NCBI GenBank assembly: GCA_030156255.1
Contig: JASGMV010000010.1
Location: 1-64,000, forward strand
DNA length: 64,000 nucleotides
Source of the DNA: Desulfovibrionales bacterium
GTDB taxonomy: Bacteria > Desulfobacterota > Desulfovibrionia > Desulfovibrionales > Desulfovibrionaceae
Reading direction: 5' to 3'
In this document: positions 16,237 through 25,150 of the stretch, one piece after another
Layout: each line of letters starts with the position of its first letter
Position numbering within the stretch: position 1 is the first letter of the stretch
Translations under genes and position numbers: made by a program
The notes under the pieces: model-generated
Database searches by the model: none
Told to the model about the DNA's origin: nothing
The model's input: only the letters and a program-made list of their open reading frames with translations

Positions 16237-18510
16237 ATGACGAACCACACAACCGATATCGAACGCTGGGAGCTGGTCGCCTTGATCGCCGCGGTCGTTA
16301 TCGTGCTGTCGCCTATTGCGTATCTGCTCGTGTCGTCCGGAGTGAAACCGCCTCCTATTGAGTCCCGGGCGGACTTCGTGGGAAGCGACGCCTGCAAACG
16401 CTGCCATGAGGCCGAGTACGCCAAATGGAAGGGGTCCCATCACGATCTGGCGATGGACGTGGCCAACGCCACAACGGTGCTGGGCGATTTCAACGACGCC
16501 CGGTACACGGATCCATACAACAACTCCACGTCGCGGTTTTTCCGCCAGGGGGAGCGGTTTTTCGTCGAGACCCAAGGGCCTGACGGCGCTCCCGGCCGGT
16601 TCGAGATTACACACACCTTCGGGGCCTATCCCCTGCAGCAATACCTCTCCCCCTTTCCCGGCGGCCGTTTGCAATGCCTGAACATCGCCTGGGATGTCGA
16701 GGGGCGGCGTTGGCGCCGCCTGCCGCCCTATGACGTCAACGATCCTGACGATTGGCTCCATTGGACCAAGGGCGGCCAGACATGGAACGTCATGTGCGCC
16801 GAATGCCACTCGACCCGACTGACCAAGGGCTATGACCCGGAAACCGGAGAGTATCGGACCACCTGGTTTGAGATCGACGTGGGGTGCGAGGCCTGCCATG
16901 GCCCCGGATCCGAACACGTCGAGTGGGCCGACAAGCCGCCCCTGGCGCGTGATGCGTCCGCGGATTTCGGTCTGGTGGTGAAAACCGTCAACCTCGCCTC
17001 CGACAGACAGATCGAAATCTGCGCGCCGTGCCATTCCAGGCGTTTTCTGCTCGGCGACAACCGCCATGAGGGCGGGGCTCTGCTTGATCTGATGGCGCCG
17101 GAGCTTCTCCGGGAAGGGCTCTATTATCCGGACGGACAGATTTTTGAGGAAGTCTACGTGTACGGGTCCTTTGTTCAGAGCAAGATGTTCGGCCGAGGGG
17201 TCCGCTGCAGCGATTGCCATGACGTGCACAGCCTCAAGCGCCACAAGGACGGCAACGCGCTCTGCACCCAATGCCATCGCGCGGAAGCCTACGACACGCC
17301 CAAGCACCACTTTCACAAGAAGACGCATGAAGGGAAACCCAGCGACGGACACCTCTGCGTCAAGTGCCACATGCCCGGACGGATATACATGGGAATCGAC
17401 TATCGCCCCGATCACAGCCTGCGCATCCCCCGCCCGGACTTGAGCGCGGAGATCGGAACCCCGGACGCGTGCTCGGCAAAGGGCTGCCACGCGGACAAGC
17501 CCCTTGCCTGGAGTATAGGAAACTACACAACGTGGTACGGGGAGACCAGAAAGCCGCACTACGGCTCCGTCATCTCGGCTGGCCGGTCCCATGCGCCGGG
17601 CGCGGACGCGGATTTGATCCGGCTGGCCGAGGACTCCCTGCTGCCGGGGATCGTCCGGGCCACGGCCCTGGATCTGCTCCGAGCCTATCCAAGCCCCGCC
17701 GTGGATGCATGTCTGGCCCGAGCCTTGGAGGACCAGGATGCGTTGATTCGTTACACGGCGATCCGCAGTCTGGAGCATTTTGACGCCAAGACACGATTAC
17801 AGCGCATTGCTCCAAAGCTCTATGATCCGGTCAAGGCCGTCCGCATGCAGGCGGCGGTGATGCTTTCGATGCTGCCGGAGAACCGGTTGCGCAAGGATGA
17901 TCGGGAAGCGTTCCGAAAGGGGCTTGAGGAGTACCGGGAGGCCATGCTCTACAACGCCGATCTGGCGCCGCAACGATACAATCTCGGCAACCTCGCCGCA
18001 AATCTGGGAGATTTGGATGGGGCTGTCGCGGCGTACAGGAAGGCCATTGAGATCGACGGTCGGTTCTACCCGTCCAAGGTCAACCTGGCCATGCTTTACA
18101 ATGCCCAGGGGAAGAACCTGGAGGCGGAAGTATTGCTGAGGGGGGTCGCGGCGCAGGAGCCGGAGCTGTATGAAGTTCAGTACTCCCTTGGGTTGCTTCT
18201 CGCCGAGATGGGGCGCTACGCCGACGCGGAGCCCTTTCTGAGCGTCGCCTCGAACGGGATGAACTACGCTCGTGCGTCATACAACCATGGCCAGGCGTTG
18301 TTGGCCCTGAACCAGCTAGGCCGGGCCGAGCGGGAGTTCATGAAAGCGCTGTCACTGAATCCGCTGGATCATGACGCGTTTATTGCCCTAGCCGGCCTGT
18401 ATCTTCAATCCGGACAGACAGACAAGGCCCGGGCGCTGGCCGACCGCCTCCTGGAAGAGAATCCGAATCATGGTCCGGCGCGGGAGTTGTTGCGGCGGAT
18501 TGGGCGATAG
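16237..18510 (+). CDS. Membrane-anchored octaheme c-type cytochrome with HEAT-like and TPR repeats
   Basis: This 757-residue protein starts with one transmembrane helix (12-34) that anchors it facing the periplasm. Seven CXXCH heme sites follow (CKRCH, CAECH, CEACH, CAPCH, CSDCH, CTQCH, CVKCH) plus an eighth with wider spacing, CSAKGCH. After about residue 440 come HEAT-like helical repeats and then about four TPR units (for example YNLGNLAANLGDLDGAVAAY). It follows the cytochrome b and Rieske genes by 19 bp and is the likely electron acceptor of that complex. The TPR part probably docks another protein. The terminal acceptor is unknown. Confidence 0.88.
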   Translation: MTNHTTDIERWELVALIAAVVIVLSPIAYLLVSSGVKPPPIESRADFVGSDACKRCHEAEYAKWKGSHHDLAMDVANATTVLGDFNDARYTDPYNNSTSRFFRQGERFFVETQGPDGAPGRFEITHTFGAYPLQQYLSPFPGGRLQCLNIAWDVEGRRWRRLPPYDVNDPDDWLHWTKGGQTWNVMCAECHSTRLTKGYDPETGEYRTTWFEIDVGCEACHGPGSEHVEWADKPPLARDASADFGLVVKTVNLASDRQIEICAPCHSRRFLLGDNRHEGGALLDLMAPELLREGLYYPDGQIFEEVYVYGSFVQSKMFGRGVRCSDCHDVHSLKRHKDGNALCTQCHRAEAYDTPKHHFHKKTHEGKPSDGHLCVKCHMPGRIYMGIDYRPDHSLRIPRPDLSAEIGTPDACSAKGCHADKPLAWSIGNYTTWYGETRKPHYGSVISAGRSHAPGADADLIRLAEDSLLPGIVRATALDLLRAYPSPAVDACLARALEDQDALIRYTAIRSLEHFDAKTRLQRIAPKLYDPVKAVRMQAAVMLSMLPENRLRKDDREAFRKGLEEYREAMLYNADLAPQRYNLGNLAANLGDLDGAVAAYRKAIEIDGRFYPSKVNLAMLYNAQGKNLEAEVLLRGVAAQEPELYEVQYSLGLLLAEMGRYADAEPFLSVASNGMNYARASYNHGQALLALNQLGRAEREFMKALSLNPLDHDAFIALAGLYLQSGQTDKARALADRLLEENPNHGPARELLRRIGR

Positions 18511-18716
18511 GGTTCGTCAATTTGCGTTTACAAGGCTTATTCACGAGCCGCCGTCAGGCAGGTGATCTCTGGTGCGATGAAAGAGGACATTTTTGCTGTC
18601 TTCAGAACTGGCTGCGCCATTGTAGCGATGCGCGGGACCCGTCCGGTTGAATCGATAAATAGGGCGGGCAAAGCCTTTGCTGGCGGCGGCTAGGTTGCGT
18701 CGAGGAAATGCGGTCA

Positions 18717-19085
18717 CTACGAGTTGCTTCCTCTGGGCGAAGCGGTGAGCAGCCTCTCCTTCAATAGCTCGGTGAAGTTGCGCCGTCCATCGGCCACGAC
18801 ATGAATATAGACCTCGTGGGTGGTCTTGTTGACCTGGTAGGCGACTCTGTGCCGTGAGACCTGGACTTCCCGATACGACAGGACGTTGATCCGCTTCAGT
18901 TCAGGAGGGATGCGCCCCCGGTCGGGGCGTTCGCGCAAGCTGTCCCGCGCCTCGATAAACGCACCCAGCATCGTTTCGGCGATGTCCGGCCCGTCTCTCT
19001 CGGCAATGAAAGAGAAAATGCCCAAACTGTCTCCTTCCGCACGGCGAGTGAACGCGACTCGCCAAGTCGTTTTATCCCCGCTCAT
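18717..19085 (-). CDS. ParE/RelE-family toxin
   Basis: This 122-residue protein has the ParE layout: FTRRAEGDSLGIFSFIAER at the N-terminus, RPDRGRIPPELKRINVLSYR in the middle, and RVAYQVNKTTHEVYIHVVAD followed by GRRNFTELLKERLL at the end. ParE-type toxins poison gyrase; other members cut mRNA, and I cannot tell which applies. It overlaps the end of the antitoxin gene, as usual for such pairs. The toxin reads intact while its antitoxin does not. Confidence 0.82.
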   Translation of the reverse strand: MSGDKTTWRVAFTRRAEGDSLGIFSFIAERDGPDIAETMLGAFIEARDSLRERPDRGRIPPELKRINVLSYREVQVSRHRVAYQVNKTTHEVYIHVVADGRRNFTELLKERLLTASPRGSNS

Positions 19086-19363
19086 CGCGTTTCTCCGCGA
19101 TCATCTTGCGGATGTCGGCAAAAATTTCGTCCGAATCGCGGAGATTACCGGCTTCCACATCGGCGGCGCTGTCCGCAAGCATACGCAGTAGCGCCAGACT
19201 TTCCTGCATCTGGTCATCTGCCCGGACGTTCATCACCACGGCCTTCGCCTCGCCGTTTTGGGTAATGGCCATGGGGTTTGCCCGTTTCAGCAACGGACGC
19301 AATGAGTTGCTTGGCGTTGTTTTTGAGCCAGGAGATGGGCTTGATATCCGAATGTAGTTGCAT
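19072..19363 (-). pseudogene. Phd/YefM-type antitoxin, frameshifted
   Basis: From an ATG at 19363, with GGAGG five bases upstream, the frame reads MQLHSDIKPISWLKNNAKQL and IASVAETGKP, a standard prevent-host-death antitoxin start. At a run of four C (complement of 19273-19276) the next frame takes over with MAITQNGEAKAVVMNV and continues to the toxin-binding C-terminus. One extra C explains the break; without it the protein would be 96 residues. This may be a real mutation, a phase-variable site or a sequencing error. Confidence 0.8.
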
Positions 19364-19514
19364 ATGGCCTCCATAGGGGAAAACTTGTGACTGAATTTAG
19401 GGCAACCACTACCGCTGAATAAAGCAATCCCTTTTGGCCATTGCCTAATAACGGGGGAGTCTTCAAGGGATTCTTACACCCCGTGAAGGAGGCCATCCCG
19501 TCACTGTTAGGCCA

Positions 19515-20714
19515 TCAGTTGTCTCCTTGTTCACCGTTACGGGCGGGTTGTCTGCGGGTTCCGTCATACAGATCGTACAAGAGGAGACGGCAGTCGATTT
19601 TGGCGTTCCAGAACTCGATGCGCCGCCTCGCCTTGAGGCCGACTTTTTTTGCAAGACTCGGGTTGCCCGTGAAAACTGCGCCCGTATAGCCGGAGCACTG
19701 CTTCTTGAAAAAGTCGCCCATGCCTGAGTAGACCGGCTCCAGTTCTTTTTCCTCTCCCAGCCTGCGCCCGTATTCAGGATTAAGGATGACCAGCCCGTCG
19801 CCCGGCGGGACGTGGGTTTCGCTATAGTCGCACACGGAAAAATCAATCAGCTTCTCCACTCCTGCGGCCTGGGCGTTCTTGCGCGCTCCGGCAAGTACGC
19901 GCGGGTCATGATCCGTGGCCACGATTTTTCCGGCGAAGGCTCTCTCGCATTTGCGGGCCTCGTCCCGCAGCATGCCCCAGCCGTTCTCGTCAAAACCGGC
20001 AAGCGCCATAAAGGAAAAATACGGTCGGAAAAGTCCCGGAGCACGGCCAATGGCCCGGAGCGCGGCCTCGATCGCCAGCGTACCGCTGCCGCACATGGGA
20101 TTGACCACATTGCCCTTGCCGTCCCACCCGGAAGCCTCCAGGCAGGCTGCGGCCAGGGTCTCCTGCATGGGAGCCTTGCCGGGGATCTTTCTGTAGCCGC
20201 GCCTGGAAAGCGGCTCGCCGGTCGTGTCGATGTAGATCACCGCCTGTGTCCCGCGCCAGAAAAGAAACACGGACGCGCCCGTGGTTTCCCCGCCGCTGTC
20301 CGGGCGACGGCCCGTCTTCTCCCGAAAACGGTCCACCACCGCATCCTTGACGAGAAGCCCGGCATAGCGGGAGTCATTGACAACGTCCGTTTGGATGCTC
20401 GCAGACACGGTAAAATAGCCGTCCGGTGAAAAATACCGCTCCCATGGAATGGCGCGCGCACGCTTGTACAGGACGTCCGGTTCCTCCGCCGCAAACGCGG
20501 CCAATCGAAAAAGCACCCGGTGGGCCATGGAAAGCCGCAGGTTGAGGAGCATGCAGTCGAAAAGCGTGCCTTCGGTCTCCACCCCCGCCTTGAGTTCGTT
20601 GGCGCCGTAGCCGAGCCGTTCCATCTCCTGCGCCAGCCAGGGGGAGACGCCCTTGGGACAGGTCGCCAGGATGAGGCTTTCGCTTGAAAGCGTGTTGGGT
20701 GCTTGTATTTTCAT
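19515..20714 (-). CDS. THUMP-domain 23S rRNA guanine-N2 methyltransferase, RlmL-like
   Basis: This 399-residue protein has an N-terminal ferredoxin-like/THUMP RNA-binding part and a Rossmann-type methyltransferase. Visible motifs are LSRRGYRKIPGKAPMQETLA, the SAM site NPMCGSGTLAIEAALRA, and the catalytic region LVILNPEYGRRLGEE, where the common NPPYG reads NPEYG. RlmL methylates a guanine of 23S rRNA in the cytoplasm; the exact target here is inferred. I start at 20714 (MKIQAPNTL) rather than the far upstream ATG, because the added stretch is unlike the family. It converges on nothing and stands alone. Confidence 0.82.
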   Translation of the reverse strand: MKIQAPNTLSSESLILATCPKGVSPWLAQEMERLGYGANELKAGVETEGTLFDCMLLNLRLSMAHRVLFRLAAFAAEEPDVLYKRARAIPWERYFSPDGYFTVSASIQTDVVNDSRYAGLLVKDAVVDRFREKTGRRPDSGGETTGASVFLFWRGTQAVIYIDTTGEPLSRRGYRKIPGKAPMQETLAAACLEASGWDGKGNVVNPMCGSGTLAIEAALRAIGRAPGLFRPYFSFMALAGFDENGWGMLRDEARKCERAFAGKIVATDHDPRVLAGARKNAQAAGVEKLIDFSVCDYSETHVPPGDGLVILNPEYGRRLGEEKELEPVYSGMGDFFKKQCSGYTGAVFTGNPSLAKKVGLKARRRIEFWNAKIDCRLLLYDLYDGTRRQPARNGEQGDN

Positions 20715-20874
20715 GATGCAGAGTACTCCGGGGCGGAGTATCTCTTGTGTTTTGAGGGTTGGCAAGAGGGGGCTTGCCTCCAGCGGTTGAGCCGCCTGTT
20801 GAAAAACTTCCACAAACCCAAGACAAACCCTGGAAGCACAGGAGGACTCGATGGCGCTCGGCAAGCAGGGGAAT

Positions 20875-22488
20875 CGTCCTCCCCCGCGTGTGCGGGGGAG
20901 ACTCCGTGCATTGCGTGGTCACGTCTCCGCCCTATGGACTATCCCCGCGTGTGCGGGGGAGACAGCCGTATGTCCGCCACGCCGATCCTCTACATGGGAC
21001 CATCCCCGCGTGTGCGGGGGAGACGGGGCGGGATAATATGTCAAAAGTCCTCGACGGGGACTATCCCCGCGTGTGCGGGGGAGACCTCGGCATTGGTATC
21101 GACATCATCTGGATCTCGGGACCATCCCCGCGTGTGCGGGGGAGACGCTCTGACGATGACATCCTTACATATTACGACAGGACCATCCCCGCGTGTGCGG
21201 GGGAGACGCCTACGGAGGATGAAATGGACGAGCGCCAATGGGACCATCCCCGCGTGTGCGGGGGAGACGGGGTGATTTCGGTCGCATCCCGCAGGATGAG
21301 GGGACCATCCCCGCGTGTGCGGGGGAGACGCCTCGGAGACGGGAGTGCAGCCGCTCGTCACGGGACCATCCCCGCGTGTGCGGGGGAGACCGCCGTCGTC
21401 CCGTCTCGCGCGTTTTGGACTGGGGACTATCCCCGCGTGTGCGGGGGAGACATATACCAGTCCCTGAGGATTTTTGGGTCTGCGGGACCATCCCCGCGTG
21501 TGCGGGGGAGACCGCCGTCGTCCCGTCTCGCGCGTTTTGGACTGGGGACTATCCCCGCGTGTGCGGGGGAGACTGTCGAACCCCATATCCGCCAACTCGT
21601 GGTAGGGGACCATCCCCGCGTGTGCGGGGGAGACCCGGGCCGGTGCAGCCGGCCGAGGGAGACCTGGGGACCATCCCCGCGTGTGCGGGGGAGACCCGAT
21701 TCGTGGCCGCTGCGGCTTTCGCGTAAAGGGACCATCCCCGCGTGTGCGGGGGAGACTGATTATGCACAAATATATCTTTTTCTTGTTAAGGACCATCCCC
21801 GCGTGTGCGGGGGAGACTTGATCCGTATGCCTCGCGTACGGTGCGGGACGGGACCATCCCCGCGTGTGCGGGGGAGACGGACATGGACAAAACTCTGGCG
21901 CGGGATTGCCGGGACCATCCCCGCGTGTGCGGGGGAGACGCCGCTGTCCGATGAGCGCAGCAATGGTATGAAGGACCATCCCCGCGTGTGCGGGGGAGAC
22001 TATATCTACTTCTTCCGGCTGGGGGTCGATAAGGGACCATCCCCGCGTGTGCGGGGGAGACGTGTCGGGATGCTGGATCAAATGCGCCATCCAGGGACCA
22101 TCCCCGCGTGTGCGGGGGAGACGGCCGCCGGCTCCCGTCCCGGAGAACCACGAAAGGACCATCCCCGCGTGTGCGGGGGAGACACTGTTGCAAGCACTTC
22201 GCTCCTGACGGGACGGGGACCATCCCCGCGTGTGCGGGGGAGACGCGGTAGGCGATTGATGTAGAATGCGGGCCGGGGGACCATCCCCGCGTGTGCGGGG
22301 GAGACGCGACGCATTCATGGGGCGCAACACTCTGCACGGGACCATCCCCGCGTGTGCGGGGGAGACGATCTCGCCCAGCTCCGCCCCGGACCACGACGGG
22401 GACCATCCCCGCGTGTGCGGGGGAGACTCATATTTATTCTCCTCTCAAGAGCCCGTCTTCGGACCATCCCCGCGTGTGCGGGGGAGAC
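20875..22488 (-). CRISPR. Type I-E CRISPR array, 27 repeats and 26 spacers
   Basis: A 28 bp repeat recurs with an exact 61 bp period. On the plus strand it begins GGACCATCCCCGCG and ends TGTGCGGGGGAGAC; on the transcribed minus strand it begins GTCTCCCCCGCACAC. Spacers are 33 bp. The repeat at 20875 is altered in its first seven bases, which marks the old, leader-distal end; the leader side is therefore at 22489, facing cas2. Four repeats (20936, 21058, 21424, 21546) carry ACTAT instead of ACCAT. Spacers at 21391-21423 and 21513-21545 are identical. Confidence 0.98.
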
Positions 22489-22531
22489 TCTTGCAAACGC
22501 TCTCTTTCCATGGCAAAGATCAAAATTTGCG
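22489..22531 (-). promoter_or_regulatory. Short CRISPR leader between cas2 and the array
   Basis: Only 43 bp separate the cas2 stop codon from the first repeat, and this stretch is only moderately AT-rich. A usual I-E leader is longer, so part of it may lie inside cas2, or the array may be read from the cas operon. Confidence 0.5.
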
Positions 22532-22855
22532 TCAACTCGTCTCTTCATCCGAAGATGGGGCGGTGCGCAAGCGACTCAAGACCAGCCCCTCCGCCTCCAC
22601 CAATTCGCGAACCGGCTCCCCCAATGAGGAGACGCCGTAGCCCGCCGGAAGCGAGCCGTCCTGCCAAACCATCACCGCGGATGCGCCGTCCTCCACGGGC
22701 AGCCATTGCTCGGCCACTCCCCAAACGCGTTCCCGCACCGCTTGGGACAAACGTGGAGACATGTAGACGCATGGCGATACTTCCAACATGCACGAGGCCA
22801 AAAAGCCCCGCAAGCGCATGGGCGCGTTACGAACCACCACCAACGCCATCGGCAT
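22532..22855 (-). CDS. cas2: Cas2, type I-E
   Basis: This 107-residue protein starts MPMALVVVRNAPMRLRGFL and contains VYMSPRLSQAVRERVW, the pattern of the E-type Cas2 family. Cas2 bridges two Cas1 dimers in the spacer-integration complex. AAGGAG precedes the ATG, and the gene overlaps the end of cas1 by 29 bp. It is the last gene of the leftward cas operon, directly before the array. Confidence 0.92.
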   Translation of the reverse strand: MPMALVVVRNAPMRLRGFLASCMLEVSPCVYMSPRLSQAVRERVWGVAEQWLPVEDGASAVMVWQDGSLPAGYGVSSLGEPVRELVEAEGLVLSRLRTAPSSDEETS

Positions 22856-23708
22856 GGAGCAACTCCTTGATGCGGTCGATCATGTCCGGAATAAGCTTGC
22901 GGCGGCGCATGCGCTCGCCGACCATACGGCGCACCTTGCGCTCCAACGCCTCGTCCGGTTTTTTCATCCACTGCCGGGCCGCCTCGAACGCCCATGGGAT
23001 CGTCGCCTCCGTACGGTAGAGATCGGCTACGTCCAGACAAAAGGCGCGTGACGACTCCTCATGGATGAAGCCCAACTGGGGAATGGCGGCCGCGCAGGCC
23101 ACGGCGATCTCGGCTGCGGCGGATACGGCCGAGGCCGCGTGGTTCAAAGCCTGGTTGGGCGGATCGGCCGCGTCGGGATTGTTGCGGTCGTAGCGGCGTC
23201 CTTGCCAGGAGATTCCATGGTTGCGGGCGATGAGTTTGTAGGACTCGCGCATGCGCCCGCCTTCTATCCCGCGCAGCGCGGCGATCTCGGCGCGTGGGAC
23301 GTCCTCGCCAAGGCGCAAGGCGTACATGCGTCGGGCGGTCTCCAGCCGGGAGTTGGGGGCGGCCCATAGCTCCGCCTGCTTGCGGGCAAGGCGGCTGTGG
23401 TCCGGACCAAAAGGCGGCGCGCTGTAAAGGCGCACGCCGTCTTCGCCCACGGCCATGAGGCCTACGGAATGGCGACCGCAGAGGCGCAGCACGTCGTGGG
23501 TCAGGCTGGTCCCGGGCCCAAGGAGGACGGCCGAAACGACCTGATAGGGAATATCATACTCGCCTGCGTCGAACCATGGGCTCTGGGCCGCAGTGAAGCG
23601 CAGGGTCCCGGCCTCCACGGCCAGAACCCCGCGGCCGAGCCACAACAGGCCGTTGCGGTCCGCATGCGGAACACGGGAGGCTTCAAGCCCCAGCCTGGCG
23701 AAGCCCAT
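22827..23708 (-). CDS. cas1: Cas1 integrase, type I-E
   Basis: This 293-residue protein is the integrase that inserts new spacers at the leader-proximal repeat. The metal-binding residues are visible: Glu149 in LRGIEGGRMRESY, His216 in LGFIHEESSRAF, and Asp229 in CLDVADLYR. Length and motifs match the I-E subfamily. It begins 3 bp after the cas6e stop codon, so the two are translationally close. Confidence 0.96.
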   Translation of the reverse strand: MGFARLGLEASRVPHADRNGLLWLGRGVLAVEAGTLRFTAAQSPWFDAGEYDIPYQVVSAVLLGPGTSLTHDVLRLCGRHSVGLMAVGEDGVRLYSAPPFGPDHSRLARKQAELWAAPNSRLETARRMYALRLGEDVPRAEIAALRGIEGGRMRESYKLIARNHGISWQGRRYDRNNPDAADPPNQALNHAASAVSAAAEIAVACAAAIPQLGFIHEESSRAFCLDVADLYRTEATIPWAFEAARQWMKKPDEALERKVRRMVGERMRRRKLIPDMIDRIKELLHADGVGGGS

Positions 23709-23711
23709 ACA

Positions 23712-24422
23712 TCACCTCCCGACCGCCCGCAGCAGGAGCATGCCGAAGCCGAAAGCGCGGTGACGGCCCAGGCCGCGGGCCAGAAGCGCTTCGAATCCCG
23801 CCGGGTCGCGGATGCGCAGGGTTCCGGAGAAGGCGACGGCCTTACGGTCGGATCTTAGCCTGCGGGGGCCGCGGGGGCCGCGCCGCACCGGCCGGAAGGA
23901 ACGCACGACGGGCGCTTCGCATCCCAGCAGGTCGGCTGCCTCGTAGCGGGCCAGCTCTTCCGCCAGCCAATCGCGGTAGACTTGGTCCGGGCTTGTTTCG
24001 GCCTCGTGAAGCCGTTCGCGCAGGTAAACATCGTGTTCGGCGGGGCCTTGGCCGGCCTTGCCTCGTTTGATCGGGCAACAGCAGACCTCGAACCCGAAAC
24101 GGCGGCCGGCCGGCCAGTCCTCGGGCATGGCCTTGGACGCGACGCCCCGGGGCTGGAAGGCTTCCGTCAACAGCGGGGAGGCGATCATGGACTGTTCCCG
24201 CCGCAGGTCGTCGGCGCCGTCGGGCCCGTAGCCAAGCACGGTCCAGTCTCCCGCGCGGTTTTTTTTCAGGGCGAAGGGCTGGGGCGAGGCGCCGCCGAAA
24301 GCCTTGCGCAGGGCCACGTGAAGGAGGTAGCCCTCGTCATCCAAAGAGAGTCCCGCCTCGCGGCGCGCCCATTCGTAAAGGCGGCCCGGATTCGTGGGAA
24401 TGCTGAGCATATGCAGGGTCAT
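23712..24422 (-). CDS. cas6e: Cas6e, crRNA-processing endoribonuclease
   Basis: This 236-residue protein cuts the repeat RNA and stays bound to the crRNA 3' hairpin in Cascade. It has two ferredoxin-like halves, the likely catalytic His35 in GYLLHVALRKAFG, and the C-terminal glycine-rich loop GLGRHRAFGFGMLLL. The start at 24422 overlaps the stop codon of cas5e (ATGA), which supports it over the longer upstream ORF. Several Arg/Gly-rich stretches (PVRRGPRGPRRLR) probably contact RNA. Confidence 0.93.
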   Translation of the reverse strand: MTLHMLSIPTNPGRLYEWARREAGLSLDDEGYLLHVALRKAFGGASPQPFALKKNRAGDWTVLGYGPDGADDLRREQSMIASPLLTEAFQPRGVASKAMPEDWPAGRRFGFEVCCCPIKRGKAGQGPAEHDVYLRERLHEAETSPDQVYRDWLAEELARYEAADLLGCEAPVVRSFRPVRRGPRGPRRLRSDRKAVAFSGTLRIRDPAGFEALLARGLGRHRAFGFGMLLLRAVGR

Positions 24423-25150
24423 GCGTTGTCCCTCCCTGGCGGCGGGCACGGGATGCGCCCCTGGCGCACATACCTCCCGCCGGCGTGGACGTCGTTGAGC
24501 CAGTCGCGGACGTCGGTTTTCCAGAGAACCCGCCCCTGCTCCTCGCCGGGTTCGTCCGGCCACTGGGCGAAGAGCGGGGCGTCGTAGGACGTCGGCCGGC
24601 TGAGGCGAGGGACCTTTTCCAGCGCCTCGCGCAAGGAGGCGGCCTCGATCCGTTCACCCCGATACAGGAATTCGCCGGGAGGGCAGCACAGCCGGCCCAA
24701 AAACAGCGGTCTGGCCGGGAGCTTCAAGGCGTTCTCCAGATCGTCCAACGTGGGGCCGGGGCCGTCGGCCAAGGCCAGGGCCAGCGTCACGCCGGCGTCC
24801 ATGCGGTAATGTCGGTAGCGTTGGACGGTGACGGTGTCGCCCGTGGCTGCGCCCTTGCGCCCGACGTAGTGAAACGGCCTGGTGTGCAGGGCCATGTCCT
24901 TGTTCCCGAGCAGCGCGGTCTGATAGTCCACGAGGGAGGCTCCCTCGCGGTCCAGGCGGGCGGCGTAGCGAATGCGGTCCTGGAGTTGCTGCAGCTCGCC
25001 GGTCCGGCCGAAGTCGAGGCCCAGAGCGTTGGCCGCGAGGCCGGCGACCATGGACAGGCCGGGCAGCGTGTCCGTGGGTCGGATTTCGTCCACGGCCACG
25101 GTCCCGAAGCTCATCAGCGGCGCCTCCAAACGGAGAATGAGGGCGCGCAT
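24419..25150 (-). CDS. cas5e: Cas5e, Cascade subunit
   Basis: This 243-residue RAMP protein starts MRALILRLEAPLMSFG, the typical Cas5 opening, and caps the 5' handle of the crRNA in Cascade. It contains the family segment PTDTLPGLSMVAGLAANALG and VDYQTALLGNKD. The ATG at 25150 overlaps the cas7e stop codon (TAATG), so the 25180 start is not used. It should bridge Cas8e and the Cas7 filament. Confidence 0.94.
   Translation of the reverse strand: MRALILRLEAPLMSFGTVAVDEIRPTDTLPGLSMVAGLAANALGLDFGRTGELQQLQDRIRYAARLDREGASLVDYQTALLGNKDMALHTRPFHYVGRKGAATGDTVTVQRYRHYRMDAGVTLALALADGPGPTLDDLENALKLPARPLFLGRLCCPPGEFLYRGERIEAASLREALEKVPRLSRPTSYDAPLFAQWPDEPGEEQGRVLWKTDVRDWLNDVHAGGRYVRQGRIPCPPPGRDNA

Noticed and set aside
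16144-17778. A 544-codon leftward ORF opposite the octaheme cytochrome
   Set aside because: Antisense of a gene with eight heme motifs; no independent support.
20759-22345. Long ORFs of 501 and 434 codons over the CRISPR array
   Set aside because: They are repeated GTIPACAGET / SPPHTRGWS-type peptides that come from translating the CRISPR repeat; not genes.
20875-22488. Self-targeting spacers against the neighbouring prophage
   Set aside because: I compared several spacers with prophage genes by eye and saw no match; this is not a full search, so it is left open rather than claimed.
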